Source of the DNA: Pricia antarctica
GTDB taxonomy: Bacteria; Bacteroidota; Bacteroidia; Flavobacteriales; Flavobacteriaceae
Direction of reading: 5' to 3'
Assembly (NCBI RefSeq): GCF_900101815.1
Contig: NZ_FNAO01000003.1
Coordinates: forward strand, 248,001-312,000
DNA: 64,000 bases
Below, piece after piece: positions 29,701-36,195 of the stretch. The notes under the pieces are model-generated. The model worked only from the letters and a program-made list of their open reading frames with translations, did no database searches and was not told the origin of the DNA. The translations under genes and the position numbers were made by a program. How positions within the stretch are numbered: the stretch's first letter is position 1; the number at the start of each line of letters is the position of its first letter.

Positions 29701-29923
29701 AGATGGCCTAGGTTATTACGAAAGCACCAAAGATGCCAGTACCCATTTCTTTTTCGATTATCTACCGAAAGGCGTTTATGTGTTCGAATATGACTTACGT
29801 GTAAACAATGCCGGGGAATTCAGCAATGGTATTACAACCATACAAAGTATGTATGCGCCGGAGTTTAGCAGTCATAGCGAAGGAATTCGAGTTAAAGTGG
29901 ACGGGGAAGCTTCTCAAAAATAA
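23711..29923 (+). CDS. Alpha-2-macroglobulin family protein with thioester motif
   Basis: This 2070-residue exported protein (signal peptide ending MGAAQ) belongs to the bacterial alpha-2-macroglobulin group, which traps proteases in the periplasm. An unusual N-terminal region of about 500 residues is helical and repeat-like. The MG2 region follows (SCFLFTDRSIYRPGQPLYFK), then MG3-MG6 domains, the bait region and the segment FFFPQLKTDAQGNVSFNFTT. The thioester site FPYDCNEQTFARYY has CxEQ at residues 1501-1504, so covalent trapping is possible. Two low-complexity inserts, one glycine-rich (near 27825-27870) and one alanine/serine-rich (near 28595-28680), interrupt the conserved parts. No lipobox is seen, unlike E. 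coli YfhM. The usual partner, a penicillin-binding protein 1C gene, is not adjacent. ATG 23711 or 23720 could be the start. Confidence 0.87.
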   Translation: MLDMKQPKILFVLQILILTVTMGAAQSSKDSYDILWKKVGQLENDNLTQSALKQVRAISEKAKKEKNADQNVKTLLYTSKYALTLEENAQLNIVNEFRSEIEKAEFPTKNVLESYLANLYWQYFQQNRYSFYDRTQTASKVDSVDFRTWDLTTLFHEISSHFEASLKNKEALQNTGLEDFKEILNNQTGSEIYRPSLFDVLAHAALEFYKTDENNITRPADQFEIADPEMYCEAYQYTQKKIDTQDRTSLQSKALLVYQELLKFHFPDPKLDALVEVDIERLSYIHENAVFPNKDAVYLEVLQNSAENLKQHEASALYTYEVAQLYVEKGNGYSPKTNEDNRWALKAALELCESVISQFPDSRGVEKCKSLKSQILATHLQLTTENHIPITTDARLLVKYKNIQALKLSALKISQKELKKLNELYRQPEQFEFLRKLSVTKTWEATLKNENDYQQHSIEVLLPALENGQYVILATPTAKDGKKAGNKTFAFSPIQVTNMALVATQTSDAYQFQVVDRQNGHPISGVELQLTYRKNGNTQDSSATLLADKNGIVSIPLSNVYWRDVNILVTHKKEQAHFGPYYVNAREDSNPPYTDYSCFLFTDRSIYRPGQPLYFKGIALHNNHGKSSILENTEVQIELKDVNGQTVGTQQFKTNDYGSFSGEFILPDTGLTGNFSLQASSKKVALNGYTQFSVEEYKRPKFETSFSPITETFRVNDSITVKGTATAYAGSTITDAKVGYRVKRVVYFPIWYYWYHPYFKIMPQEIAHGETVTDASGNYEIEFKALPDTGLSKENLPTFQYEVTADVTDINGETHTATTLVSVGYHALTANIDVSDRLDKTKKADTLTIVTNNLNDQPVNARGTVKMYKLQAPDHVLRPRPWAAPDYQNWEKPEFKKCFPHDAFTNEDDPTNWEWGKLVWEKDFDTGKSTTVPLKISKKWDSGTYVIELKTTDTFGQEVKALAQTTLYSDVDKKLPDNQLFEITSDKKNYAIGDTVEVKIGSASENMTVSVFVEKDKKIVDTHIVRLSDNTTTFSVPVTSDDPGGFSVNYSFSAYNSFEFGSLPIAVPYPKTDLEIETLTFRDKLAPGKDETWAFTIKGPKGDQVSAELLASMYDVSLDTFRDHTWRFDPMMRSTYYSNLYTDASQSFGVASFSAYIDNDTYSFTPQYYDSLDWFGFNFGYRTRNGMLRTASPISKVAMEMEADEGVLNEVATTGYGSAEGKKDSSEEIKGKPKEEVKETEFSDVKIRKNLQETAFFFPQLKTDAQGNVSFNFTTPEALTKWKLQLLAHTKALKSAVTTLETVTQKEVMVIPNAPRFLREGDEITISTKIANLTDKPLSGEAKLVLTDAVTNTDISKNLLIAFSEGEMPEAEGAGGAAGGGGQGEPSRNFKVDSMGNTQVAWRLKIPESIQAVQYKIIAKAGDFSDGEQNLLPVLTNRMLVTETLPMWVRSNQTKTFTLDKLKENTSTSLKNHKLTLEITSNPAWYAVQALPYLMEFPYDCNEQTFARYYANSLASHIANGNPRIREVFKQWANSDVLLSNLEKNEEFKSLLIQETPWLRDAQSETEQKKRIALLFNLNKMKNEQANALNKLQHNQNPSGAWAWFNGGPDNRYITQHIVAGLGHLEKLTSAAAGVSTSKTGNHTSAAGSEAEQGRNFELAEMLENAIAYLDAEFIGEYDSMKNHTSNSNDDHLSRTQIQYLYMRSFFPNIKTSKKVDEITMYYKKQAQKYWTKKGLYAKGMLALALHRMNDSVTPNKILQALKENSITSDELGMYWKGNTASWYWYEAPIETQAVIIEAFEEIQNDTETIDNLKVWLLKNKQTNQWSTTKATTEAVYALLLQGSNWLSVTDAVDVLVGGNKIAPSQLENVKVEAGTGYYKIAWEANEIKPKMAEVQISKKGEGIAWGALYWQYFEDMDKITSAETPLTLQKKLFLKKNTDTGEEISEITKKSDLKVGDLVRVRIELRADRDMEFLHMKDMRAAGFEPINVRSQFKWQDGLGYYESTKDASTHFFFDYLPKGVYVFEYDLRVNNAGEFSNGITTIQSMYAPEFSSHSEGIRVKVDGEASQK

Positions 29924-29992
29924 AAATGATGTCAATCAGACTTGTATGGCAGATTTTAAGAAGGTCAATTGGGCATTTTATGAAACTAACTA

Positions 29993-30265
29993 TTACACTT
30001 CTAATTTATTACTTCTGGTGATTGCAAAATAAATGACATAAATCCAACCAAGAAAACCGTGAAGAATAGCCCATAGAATCGATTTATTTCGAGACCACGA
30101 AGCCACCACTGCAATAGCGCTTCCTAAACCTATACCCTGTTGCCCGGCAAATTCACCGAGTCCCGAGCCGCTTTCATACATCTGTCCATCATGGCCGAAT
30201 ACAAATTGACCCATGGCAAAAAACAAGGCGAGAAATAGGATTCTACGATATTTTAAAAGTTTCAT
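29993..30265 (-). CDS. Small membrane protein, unknown
   Basis: Starting at the ATG 30265, the 90-residue product has a signal peptide or first membrane segment (ILFLALFFAMGQFVFG). A glycine-rich loop (SGSGLGEFAGQQG) leads to a second pair of hydrophobic helices (GLGSAIAVVAS, ILWAILHGFLGWIYVIYF). The frame also has an upstream TTG at 30283, but ATG is favoured. The HGFLGWIYVIYFAI ending resembles small flavobacterial membrane proteins with no known function. It is separated from the next minus-strand gene by the palindromic 162-bp element at 30299-30460. Confidence 0.62.
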   Translation of the reverse strand: MKLLKYRRILFLALFFAMGQFVFGHDGQMYESGSGLGEFAGQQGIGLGSAIAVVASWSRNKSILWAILHGFLGWIYVIYFAITRSNKLEV

Positions 30266-30298
30266 AACAAAATCTGGTATCAAGTTGAAGTATTCTAT

Positions 30299-30460
30299 TG
30301 AACTTATTTAGAGGAATTGCTTGGAACGGGGAATATTGGCCTTTGAGGTCAAATGATGTCATTTTTTAACGGCATAGCAGGGCTACGGTTTTCGAAAATG
30401 GGGAAATAGGGCCTCAAAATGTGATATTCGTAGGTAATAGAAAAAGTCTAAAAGAGTTCA
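30299..30460. mobile_element. 162-bp palindromic MITE-like element, copy A
   Basis: This 162-base block begins TGAACTTATTTAGA and ends TCTAAAAGAGTTCA, which are imperfect terminal inverted repeats. Its interior is a long imperfect palindrome centred near 30380 (GCATAGC and GCTACGG arms). It aligns along its whole length with the reverse complement of 58264-58425, which has exactly the same length. Shared blocks include AATGATGTCATTTTTTA and AAGAAAAAGTCTAAA. It lies between the small membrane gene (start 30265) and the gene ending at 30532. Confidence 0.8.
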
Positions 30461-30531
30461 TTTTCTAAAATTAGTCAAATTCTTTTATATAATTTGATAA
30501 TTTCGGTGAAGAGGATGCCGGTGTTGACTTA

Positions 30532-30879
30532 CTATAAAACCAAATTGTAAACCAACACCCCGACCATAAATCCCAAGCCGAGCCCAATGGCAACAATCAG
30601 CACTAATATTTTAATGGAAGTTTGGGACTCTATATTTATCAAGGCAATAGGGGATTCGTTCCTTAAGATTTGGTAGGCGTTCATTTTTTCAGATTGTGAA
30701 CTATCCCTTTGTGAGATTGTATAGCGATGGCCAGCAATTTCGAAATGGTGCTGGGTCGTATCGCCGGAAGTCTTCTCGGATATTTGGGTTCCGTTAAGAA
30801 GCACTTTTTCTTTTCCGAACAGCGTTTTGACCACCTCGATTTTATGGTTTTCAATATAATAGGTTGCAAGTTTCGCCAT
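30532..30879 (-). CDS. Hypothetical protein with C-terminal membrane anchor
   Basis: This 115-residue protein of unknown family is cytoplasmic and beta-rich in its first 85 residues (YYIENHKIEVVKTLFGKEKV, HHFEIAGHRYTISQRDSS). One hydrophobic helix near the C-terminus (IKILVLIVAIGLGLGFMVG) should anchor it in a membrane. It looks like a small sensor or regulatory protein, but nothing supports a specific role. It stands alone; the palindromic 162-bp element lies downstream. A 12-base palindrome TACGATATCGTA (30980-30991) lies about 100 bases upstream. Confidence 0.62.
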   Translation of the reverse strand: MAKLATYYIENHKIEVVKTLFGKEKVLLNGTQISEKTSGDTTQHHFEIAGHRYTISQRDSSQSEKMNAYQILRNESPIALINIESQTSIKILVLIVAIGLGLGFMVGVLVYNLVL

Positions 30880-31125
30880 TAGTAATCGAAAGTAGGCAAT
30901 ATCGAATCCGTTGCAAACGAAAGTTTTCGCTCAAAGAAGTATTCTTACAGCAGATGATTTTTTTACTTATAAAGTCATATACGATATCGTACACAAAAAT
31001 CCATTATTCCCCTCCCTTGGGTTAATTCTAAAACCAGGGAACCGAACCCACCGCATAATTAATACGAGAGGAATACTATTGCTTAGGGGCTGTAAATGGC
31101 TGTATCGTATCAGAAAAAAGGGCCT

Positions 31126-31644
31126 TCATTCCGGAGGATATTTCTCAAAAACTTTAGCCGCCAAGTTTCGTAAATTTTCATCACGCTCTTCAGGAGAGAC
31201 GTTTTCCTTAAAGGGACTTTGGCTTTCGGACTGCCAGAACAGTTTATCCTTTTCGTTATCGACAAAATCAAAACGAATCTGCCGTTCCATTTTCGGGCTA
31301 CCTACAGGAATGCCCACGGAAACCCCGCCTCCGACACTGCGCCCCAATCCTCCGAGGCCGACTCCAACAGAATTATTTCTGGGCTTTTGGAATGAATTGC
31401 TTTCAATATTGATGAAAAAATCGGGTTCTTCGGTCAATTGTATTCCTTTGGCCTGCATTTCGGCATCCACGGCATCGAGTAGGCGTTTGGTATCCAATTC
31501 GCTCAATCCGGTCTGCATTTCGGGATAATAGTTATACGTGGTGTAATCGGAAAAATCGACTTCCTTATCGTAGTCGTAGTTGACCTTAATGGCGTTGCAG
31601 GAGGATACAAGGGTGACGACCAGCAAGAATACTATTTTCCTCAT
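31126..31644 (-). CDS. DUF4136-family lipoprotein
   Basis: The 172-residue product has a lipoprotein signal (VTLVSSCNAIKV). The DUF4136 pattern follows: YDYDKEVDFSDYTTYNYYP, then DAVDAEMQAKGIQLTEEPDF, a glycine-rich stretch and FVDNEKDKLFWQSES. DUF4136 proteins are widespread periplasmic or outer-membrane lipoproteins of unknown role. A perfect -7 box (TAATTTTG, 31659-31666, minus) lies 14 bases before the ATG, so it is transcribed on its own. Confidence 0.87.
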   Translation of the reverse strand: MRKIVFLLVVTLVSSCNAIKVNYDYDKEVDFSDYTTYNYYPEMQTGLSELDTKRLLDAVDAEMQAKGIQLTEEPDFFINIESNSFQKPRNNSVGVGLGGLGRSVGGGVSVGIPVGSPKMERQIRFDFVDNEKDKLFWQSESQSPFKENVSPEERDENLRNLAAKVFEKYPPE

Positions 31645-31658
31645 AATTTCTTTTTAAA

Positions 31659-31666
31659 CAAAATTA
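31659..31666 (-). promoter_or_regulatory. -7 box of the DUF4136 gene
   Basis: The minus-strand TAATTTTG, a perfect TAnnTTTG, lies 14 bases before the ATG at 31644. Confidence 0.6.
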
Positions 31667-31678
31667 GGGAAACTATCC

Positions 31679-31793
31679 GTCATTGCGAGGAGCTGGCACA
31701 CAAGTCTTTTTCTATCGAAGGTTGTGAGGGTAGAAGCAAATTGTTACGTTAGAGCGGATCAGCAGATTACGTCGTCGCATTTGGGATTCTGCA
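31679..31793. repeat. REP-like TCATTGCGAG intergenic repeat, copy 1
   Basis: The block begins GTCATTGCGAGGAGC and near its other end has CAGATTACGTCGTCGCAT. This resembles a degenerate form of the TCATTGCGAG repeat with inverted ends found between genes in many bacteria. A second degenerate copy starts at 47415. It lies between the starts and ends of two minus-strand genes and contains no open frame. Confidence 0.5.
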
Positions 31794-31828
31794 AAATGAA
31801 ATTAGTACCCGATACTGGCAAATACAGG

Positions 31829-32830
31829 TCAATCGTTCAACATTGCCCAAAGACGGTCCTTTAAATCGGTAATGCCCAGCTGCGCTACGGATGAAATGAA
31901 CATAAAGGGCACATCCTTTAAATCTTTATTAAGTTCCGTTCGCATTTCCGCCATGAGCTCCGCGTCGAGCATATCGCTTTTAGAGATGGCCACCAGACGT
32001 TGCTTATCTATCAATTCGGGATTGTATCTGCGGAGTTCATCCAGTAAAATCCTATATTCCTTTCCGATATCCTTGCTATCCGCAGGAATCAGGAACAACA
32101 GGGTGGCATTGCGTTCGATATGGCGTAAGAAATAGTGCCCCAGACCTTTTCCTTCGGCCGCACCCTCGATAATACCCGGGATATCGGCCATAACAAAACT
32201 TTGAAAATCGCGGTATTCCACTATTCCCAAGTTGGGCTTTAAGGTTGTAAACTCATAATCCGCAATTTTTGGTTTGGCGGACGTGATTACGGATAACAAG
32301 GTTGATTTGCCCGCATTGGGGAAGCCTACCAGTCCCACATCCGCAAGTACCTTGAGCTCCAAGATCGCATCGGTTTCCCGACCTTGAATTCCGGGTTGCG
32401 CATATCTTGGGGTCTGGTTCGTGCTCGTTTTAAAGTGCCAGTTGCCACGCCCGCCCATACCGCCTTCGACCAGCATCTTTTCCTCTCCATTTTCCGTAAT
32501 CTCAAAAAGCGTTTCTTCGGTTTCCGCATCCTTGACCACCGTACCTAACGGGACTTCCAAATAGATATCCTCGCCATCCGCTCCCGAACTGCGTTGTTTG
32601 CTTCCGTGCGCGCCATGACCGGCCTTAAAATGTTTTTTGAACCTGAAGTTGATAAGCGTCCAAAGATTTTCATTCCCCCGAAGAATGATATGGCCACCGC
32701 GCCCACCATCGCCGCCATCAGGTCCTCCCTTGGTAATATATTTTTCCCGATGCAAATGCACGGAGCCCTTGCCCCCATTGCCCGATTCGGCATGGATCTT
32801 TACGTAGTCTACAAAATTGCCTTCGGTCAT
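31829..32830 (-). CDS. obgE: Obg-family GTPase (CgtA)
   Basis: Obg is an essential GTPase involved in late 50S ribosome assembly and linked to the stringent response. The 333-residue product has the glycine-rich Obg fold (about 1-158, [33 protein letters not shown]). The G domain follows: [12 protein letters not shown], the DxPG motif [17 protein letters not shown] and the SKSD motif. It has no long C-terminal OCT extension, as is usual in this phylum. A 103-base gap rich in ATAAAC words separates it from the upstream hpt-adk fusion, which probably shares its transcript. Confidence 0.96.
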   Translation of the reverse strand: MTEGNFVDYVKIHAESGNGGKGSVHLHREKYITKGGPDGGDGGRGGHIILRGNENLWTLINFRFKKHFKAGHGAHGSKQRSSGADGEDIYLEVPLGTVVKDAETEETLFEITENGEEKMLVEGGMGGRGNWHFKTSTNQTPRYAQPGIQGRETDAILELKVLADVGLVGFPNAGKSTLLSVITSAKPKIADYEFTTLKPNLGIVEYRDFQSFVMADIPGIIEGAAEGKGLGHYFLRHIERNATLLFLIPADSKDIGKEYRILLDELRRYNPELIDKQRLVAISKSDMLDAELMAEMRTELNKDLKDVPFMFISSVAQLGITDLKDRLWAMLND

Positions 32831-32886
32831 TTCTGAAGTTTATGGGTTTATGCCAATGTGATGGTAAAAAAAAGAATAACGATACT

Positions 32887-32931
32887 TATGAAATTTTTAT
32901 AAACTTATAAACTATAAACTCATAAACTCCC
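32887..32931. repeat. ATAAAC word repeat between hpt-adk and obgE
   Basis: Four near-identical units (TATAAAC, TATAAAC, TATAAAC, CATAAAC) follow one another here. Similar ATAAAC units stand before the M3 peptidase gene (36162-36192) and, in modified form, inside the coding linker of the hpt-adk fusion. Confidence 0.6.
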
Positions 32932-32933
32932 TT

Positions 32934-34040
32934 TTACAATTCCTCGATAACCTTCCCCAATCGCCGCGTAACCGCATCGATATCGCCGATACCGTTAACG
33001 CTGTGAAACTTGCCTTGGGTCTCGTAATACTCCTTGAGCTGGGCGGTCTTTTCGTTGTATTCATCAAAACGGTTGCGGATTTTGCTCTCGTCTTGATCAT
33101 CCGTTCGGCCGCTTAGTTTTCCACGCTCCAATAAACGTTGTATCAAGACCTCATCATTGGCATCCAAGGCGATGGTGGCATCGATTTTCATCTCTTTGGA
33201 TTCCAATAAGCTGTCCAAAGCATCGGCCTGTGCGGTGGTACGGGGGAAGCCATCGAAGATAAATCCGCTGGCGTCGGGATTGGTGTTTACCGCATCCTCC
33301 AACATTTTTATAGTCACTTCGTCCGGTACAAGGTTGCCGTGGTCCATATACGATTTGGCCAGTTTACCGAGCTCTGTATCATTTGTGATATTATAACGGA
33401 AAAGATCGCCTGTAGAAATATGTTTTAGGTTGTATTTTTCCTTTAAAAATTCCGCTTGCGTACCTTTTCCGGCACCCGGTTTCCCGAACAGAACGAGATT
33501 GATCATATGTTTATGGTTTAGTTGGTATACTTCCCTCAGGTTACGGCCCAGTTCTTTGTAATCCAATCCGTAGCCTACAATAAACTTGTTGGGTATATCT
33601 ATGCCCCAATAATCGATGGCATATTCGCCGTTATAGATTTCCGATTTATAGAAAAGACTGGCAATCTTGAACTCCTTTACATTGGTATTGGAAAATAGGT
33701 GTACCAGTTCTTTTAAGGTACGGCCGGTGTCAATGATATCTTCCAAGATAATCACGCTTCTACCCTCGATATTTTCCGAAACGTCGAGTAAAGTTTCGAC
33801 AATACCCGTTGATGTAAGGCCCTGGTACGAACTCAATTTTACGAACGATACCTCGCACGGATGCGGGTAGGCCTTTAAAAAATCGGAAACGAACATAAAA
33901 GAACCATTGAGCACCCCAACGAAAATAGGGGTTTCGTTTTTATAGTCCGCAGCGACCTTCTCGGCAACGGTCTTTACTGCCGCCAAAATCTGTGCCTCGC
34001 TTAAAAAAGGTTTAAAATGTTTATCGTGGAGCTGTATCAC
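32934..34040 (-). CDS. Fused hypoxanthine phosphoribosyltransferase-adenylate kinase
   Basis: One uninterrupted 368-residue frame joins two purine enzymes. Residues 1-172 are a full hypoxanthine-guanine phosphoribosyltransferase with the PRPP motif VIILEDIIDTGRTL, FVGVLNGSFMF and YWGIDIPNKFIVGYGLD. Residues 179-368 are a full 190-residue adenylate kinase starting at its usual MINLVLFGKPGAGKGTQ, with the P-loop, ISTGDLFRY, GFIFDGFPRTTAQA and RLLERGKLSGRTDD. The junction QLNHKH is only six residues. The likely start is GTG (34038-34040), the only start codon that keeps the complete Hpt domain and fits the promoter box at 34062-34069. An internal Adk start at 33506 could still be used. The obgE gene follows on the same strand. 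Confidence 0.9.
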   Translation of the reverse strand: MIQLHDKHFKPFLSEAQILAAVKTVAEKVAADYKNETPIFVGVLNGSFMFVSDFLKAYPHPCEVSFVKLSSYQGLTSTGIVETLLDVSENIEGRSVIILEDIIDTGRTLKELVHLFSNTNVKEFKIASLFYKSEIYNGEYAIDYWGIDIPNKFIVGYGLDYKELGRNLREVYQLNHKHMINLVLFGKPGAGKGTQAEFLKEKYNLKHISTGDLFRYNITNDTELGKLAKSYMDHGNLVPDEVTIKMLEDAVNTNPDASGFIFDGFPRTTAQADALDSLLESKEMKIDATIALDANDEVLIQRLLERGKLSGRTDDQDESKIRNRFDEYNEKTAQLKEYYETQGKFHSVNGIGDIDAVTRRLGKVIEEL

Positions 34041-34061
34041 GTATCGAATTTAGCAAAAAGC

Positions 34062-34069
34062 CAAATATA
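34062..34069 (-). promoter_or_regulatory. -7 box of the hpt-adk gene
   Basis: The minus-strand TATATTTG lies 21 bases before the GTG start at 34040 and is a perfect TAnnTTTG. It supports the GTG as the start. Confidence 0.6.
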
Positions 34070-34122
34070 GCATTTTGATTCCGCTTTTTGGAAAGTGGGA
34101 GGTAGGTTTTGGGAATTCGACG

Positions 34123-34130
34123 TATTTTTG
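34123..34130 (+). promoter_or_regulatory. -7 box of purK
   Basis: TATTTTTG lies 16 bases before the purK ATG at 34147. Its position inside the longer open frame argues against the upstream TTG as start. It is divergent from the hpt-adk promoter. Confidence 0.62.
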
Positions 34131-34146
34131 TAGCACAACGGAACCT

Positions 34147-35319
34147 ATGTCAATCGATAATTCAAAACACTATTTTTCTTCGGATTTTAAATTGGGGATT
34201 TTAGGAGGTGGCCAATTAGGGAAAATGCTCCTCTACGAAACCCGAAAATTCGATATCCATACGGTGGTGATGGATGCTTCCGAGGATGCCCCGTGCAAAA
34301 TCGCCTGCAATGAATTCGTCCTGGGAAATCTGATGGATTTCGACGCCGTGTACAACCTGGGAAAACAGGTAGATGTGCTCACTATCGAGATCGAGAACGT
34401 AAATGTGGATGCCTTGGAAAAGTTGGAAGAAGAAGGCATAAAAGTCTTTCCACCGACCAAAGCCCTGCGCATCATACAGAACAAGGCCCAACAAAAATTG
34501 TTTTATGTGGATAAGGGGATACCGACCGCCGAGTTCCACCGGTTTGCCTACAAAAGTGAGATTGAGGACAGTATCGCCAACGGCGGGATGGATTTTCCCT
34601 TCATCTGGAAAGCAGCCCGATTCGGCTACGACGGGCAAGGTGTAAAAGTAGTACGAAAACTGGAAGACCTCAACGGGTTGCCCGATGGGGAGTGTATTGC
34701 CGAAGAGTTGATTGATTTCAAGAACGAGCTGGCCGTGATCGTTGCCCGAAGTGTGAGCGGTGAGGTAAAGACCTACCCTGTGGTAGAAATGGAATTCCAC
34801 CCCGAGGCCAATCAAGTGGAGTATGTTATCTGTCCCGCTAGAATCGACACCAAAGTAGCCCAAAAAGCACAGGAAATCGCCTTATTGGTTGCCGATAAAA
34901 TTAAACATGTCGGACTCTTGGCGGTAGAGCTTTTTCAGACTCAAGACGACAAGATATTAGTCAACGAGGTCGCACCCCGGCCCCATAATAGCGGACATTA
35001 CAGTATCGAGGCCAGCTACACCAACCAGTTCGAACAGCATATCCGCGCCATTCTGGATTTACCTATGGGAAATACCCGAAGCAAGGTCGCCGGCATCATG
35101 GTCAACCTTGTCGGTGCGGAAGGATATACTGGGGATGTGGTTTATGAAAATATGACCGATATTTTGAAGCTCGAGGGCGTAACACCACATATATACGGGA
35201 AAAAACATACCCGTCCGTTCCGGAAAATGGGGCATGTAACTATTGTTAATGCCGATGTTGACGAAGCGCGGAAAATTGCGCAGCAGGTCAAGGAAACAAT
35301 TAAAGTGATTTCTAAATAG
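34147..35319 (+). CDS. purK: 5-(carboxyamino)imidazole ribonucleotide synthase
   Basis: PurK uses ATP and bicarbonate to carboxylate AIR to N5-CAIR in purine synthesis. The 390-residue product starts MSIDNSKHYFSSDFKLGILG; the frame is open for 24 more codons upstream, but a -7 box at 34123 supports the internal ATG. The ATP-grasp features are the N-terminal loop GILGGGQLGKML, KAARFGYDGQGVKVV, GECIAEELIDFKNELAVIV and the metal-binding NEVAPRPHNSGHY. purE follows after 260 bases on the same strand, so the two consecutive enzymes are linked. hpt-adk is divergent upstream. Confidence 0.95.
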   Translation: MSIDNSKHYFSSDFKLGILGGGQLGKMLLYETRKFDIHTVVMDASEDAPCKIACNEFVLGNLMDFDAVYNLGKQVDVLTIEIENVNVDALEKLEEEGIKVFPPTKALRIIQNKAQQKLFYVDKGIPTAEFHRFAYKSEIEDSIANGGMDFPFIWKAARFGYDGQGVKVVRKLEDLNGLPDGECIAEELIDFKNELAVIVARSVSGEVKTYPVVEMEFHPEANQVEYVICPARIDTKVAQKAQEIALLVADKIKHVGLLAVELFQTQDDKILVNEVAPRPHNSGHYSIEASYTNQFEQHIRAILDLPMGNTRSKVAGIMVNLVGAEGYTGDVVYENMTDILKLEGVTPHIYGKKHTRPFRKMGHVTIVNADVDEARKIAQQVKETIKVISK

Positions 35320-35579
35320 TACTATGTGCATTTTTTGCAGTATTCACTTTTGGGCAACTGTTGCAAAAAAGTAACTGTCCGGAAATTCCGGAGGACTCAA
35401 TCGGAAGTTGTTAAGCAATCCACAGTTCTTTAAACTAAAAAATGTGAAATTTCACATCGCGATTTACGTCTCTAAACAAAATAACCAACTTGGCGGGGAT
35501 TTCGCCAAGTTCAGGAATACAGTAGCAGAACCACAAAATCTAGATTCAAAAAATCTTGGAATTTTAAAATCAACATTTC

Positions 35580-36071
35580 ATGAACAAAGTAGCCGTTGTA
35601 ATGGGTAGCACCAGTGATATGCCCGTAATGCAGGATGCCATAGATATTTTAAAAGAATTTGGTATCGAAGTCGATGTCGATATCGTCTCCGCCCACCGAA
35701 CGCCAGAAAAATTGTTCGAATTCGGCAAGAATGCCCACAAAAAAGGATACTCGGCAATCATCGCAGGGGCCGGTGGCGCAGCGCATCTACCGGGTATGGT
35801 AGCTTCGTTAACGCCTTTGCCCGTAATTGGCGTACCTGTAAAAAGTAGTAACTCCATAGACGGTTGGGATTCCGTGCTGTCCATTCTCCAAATGCCGGGC
35901 GGTGTTCCCGTGGCTACCGTGGCCTTGAACGGTGGCAAAAATGCAGGAATTCTCGCTGCTCAAATCATTGGCACTTCAGATGCATCCGTTCTCGATAAAA
36001 TTGTTGCCTATAAAGAAAGTTTGAAGGCAAAAGTCATCGAAGGAGCGAAGTCAGTGAACGGTAAGCAGTAG
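35580..36071 (+). CDS. purE: N5-carboxyaminoimidazole ribonucleotide mutase
   Basis: PurE converts the PurK product N5-CAIR into CAIR. The 163-residue product has the family core VVMGSTSDMPVMQDAIDIL, the VDIVSAHRTPEKL active-site loop with the SAHRTP motif and IIAGAGGAAHLPGMVASLT. The length matches class I PurE. It follows purK by 260 bases; this gap carries no clear promoter box, so they may share a transcript. Confidence 0.96.
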   Translation: MNKVAVVMGSTSDMPVMQDAIDILKEFGIEVDVDIVSAHRTPEKLFEFGKNAHKKGYSAIIAGAGGAAHLPGMVASLTPLPVIGVPVKSSNSIDGWDSVLSILQMPGGVPVATVALNGGKNAGILAAQIIGTSDASVLDKIVAYKESLKAKVIEGAKSVNGKQ

Positions 36072-36161
36072 TCCCGAGACTTGGGGAGCAATGAAAAAGT
36101 TATGAGTTCAGAGTTATGAAACCCTAACTCTAGTTTTTAACTCCTAACTGAAAACCAAATA

Positions 36162-36192
36162 AATCCATAAACCTATAAACACATAAACTCCC
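36162..36192. repeat. ATAAAC word repeat before the M3 peptidase gene
   Basis: Three CATAAAC/TATAAAC-type units stand in the 124-base gap between purE and the peptidase gene, ending TCCC just before the ATG at 36196. The same TATAAAC words, followed by the same ACTCCC string, occur at 32887-32931. Confidence 0.55.
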
Positions 36193-36195
36193 ATA

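Noticed and set aside
30911-31528. A 205-codon open frame antisense to the DUF4136 gene
   Set aside because: The minus-strand frame has a lipoprotein signal and DUF4136 pattern plus a promoter box; the plus-strand frame is low-complexity and unrecognised.
34075-34146. An upstream TTG start for purK
   Set aside because: It would place the -7 box at 34123-34130 inside the gene; the ATG at 34147 gives the usual PurK start.
34216-34863. A 215-codon open frame antisense to purK
   Set aside because: purK is intact on the plus strand with conserved ATP-grasp motifs, and the antisense frame has no family.
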